A stretch of DNA of 64,000 bases. Origin: an uncultured Aliiroseovarius sp. (GTDB taxonomy: Bacteria > Pseudomonadota > Alphaproteobacteria > Rhodobacterales > Rhodobacteraceae). A model generated the notes under the pieces. That model did no database searches, had not been told where the DNA came from, and was given only the letters and a program-made list of their open reading frames with translations. Shown here in pieces: positions 63,665 through 64,000 of the stretch (positions are counted from its first letter, which is position 1; the number at the start of each line of letters is the position of its first letter). Made by a program: the position numbers and the translations under genes. The stretch covers positions 62,001 to 126,000 of the forward strand of contig NZ_CANLNB010000003.1 of NCBI RefSeq assembly GCF_947492455.1, read 5' to 3'.

Positions 63665-64000
63665 TCAGTGATGTTGCGGGCCCTGGGGGGCAGAATTAGG
63701 TTTGGGTACCCGCCCGACCTCGGCTGGGCGTGCGGGTGTCAGAGTTTTGGTTGCGGCGGCAGGGCGCGGGCCGGGGCCTTGGTTTGACAGTTTCCATTTG
63801 GTCACGTCGATGGCGTAGTCTTCTTGAACAAGATCCGCGATCTTCTGAGCATCGTCGTTGACAATGTCGAAGTGCAAGAACCGTGGGTTGTCCTTGAAAT
63901 AGTCTTTCACCTCGGCTTCGTGGGCTAGAGCCATCTCGCGCCACAGCCCCTGGACTTCGTCGTGTGAATGACCCGAGGCCTGCATGCTTTTGCTCAGGAA
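63665..64000 (-). CDS. Partial C-terminus of a probable sulfotransferase-family protein
   Basis: The frame is open to the window edge (FLSKS before the first internal Met at 63985), so only about the last 111 residues are here. EVKDYFKDNPRFLHFDIVND followed by IDVTKWKLSNQG resembles the end of sulfotransferase-like proteins (VxxYF...P...FDIxxDD..KW). The family call is inference from this ending only. The tail after residue 70 of this part is Pro/Ala-rich and unstructured. It lies 26 bases before sdhB and may be cotranscribed with it. Confidence 0.5.
   Translation of the reverse strand, partial: FLSKSMQASGHSHDEVQGLWREMALAHEAEVKDYFKDNPRFLHFDIVNDDAQKIADLVQEDYAIDVTKWKLSNQGPGPRPAAATKTLTPARPAEVGRVPKPNSAPQGPQHH

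Overview
The window is a piece of an alphaproteobacterial chromosome, most likely from the Roseobacter group of the Rhodobacteraceae. The evidence is the high G+C content, the gene orders (ycjX with a DUF697 partner, uvrC-pgsA-moaD-moaE, DUF484-xerC, rnpB close to rpmG, panB-panC), a phosphatidylcholine synthase, a type A RNase P RNA and a DUF1127 protein beside a LysR regulator. About 70 protein genes are supported, nearly all chromosomal housekeeping or metabolic genes. I see no rRNA, tRNA, CRISPR array, insertion sequence or prophage.

Layout. 1-9000: a lipoprotein cytochrome c, a hairpin-rich gap, an AT-rich gene broken by an internal stop, parE, a group II PLP decarboxylase, truA, the ycjX/DUF697 pair and a truncated haemoglobin. 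9000-17150: ileS, ogt, an ABC-2 exporter pair, then a tight unit of S49 peptidase, a 54-residue Cys-rich protein, a CaCA antiporter and a PTR1/FolM-like reductase. 17150-26250: a non-coding region with DnaA-box-like sites, uvrC, pgsA, moaD, moaE, then pcs, xerC, DUF484 and a transaldolase on the minus strand, and priA. 26250-32700: an AT-rich unknown membrane gene, a YeeE/YedE permease and a divergent MFS gene sharing a possible FNR-type site, prmA, a 2Fe-2S ferredoxin and an FG-GAP protein. 32700-42100: purD, xseA, an RsuA/RluB-type pseudouridine synthase, tadA, an MBL hydrolase, gatC-gatA, an excalibur lipoprotein, an AmpD-like amidase, rnpB and rpmG. 42100-50800: SGNH hydrolase, Bax inhibitor-1 protein, DUF1127/LysR, quinone oxidoreductase, XRE regulator, hisN-like phosphatase, guaD, mgtE and 5-formyl-THF cyclo-ligase. 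50900-64000: YmdB-like phosphoesterase, two convergent SLC13 permeases around an unknown gene, LysE with AsnC, a secreted rhodanese, yebC, an EamA exporter, an orphan peptide-binding protein, panB-panC, sdhB and the end of a probable sulfotransferase.

The genes serve many separate pathways: DNA replication and repair (parE, priA, uvrC, xseA, ogt, xerC), tRNA and ribosome maturation (ileS, truA, tadA, rluB, rnpB, prmA, rpmG, gatCA), phospholipid and cofactor synthesis (pgsA, pcs, moaDE, panBC, cyclo-ligase) and transport.

I found no clearly new multi-gene system. The most interesting signals are: a modular, multi-hairpin repeat in six copies at gene ends, two of which run into coding sequence and supply a protein C-terminus and stop codon; the interrupted AT-rich gene behind parE; an AT-rich single-gene islet behind priA; paired opposed DnaA-like boxes upstream of uvrC; and the unknown gene wedged between two SLC13 permeases.
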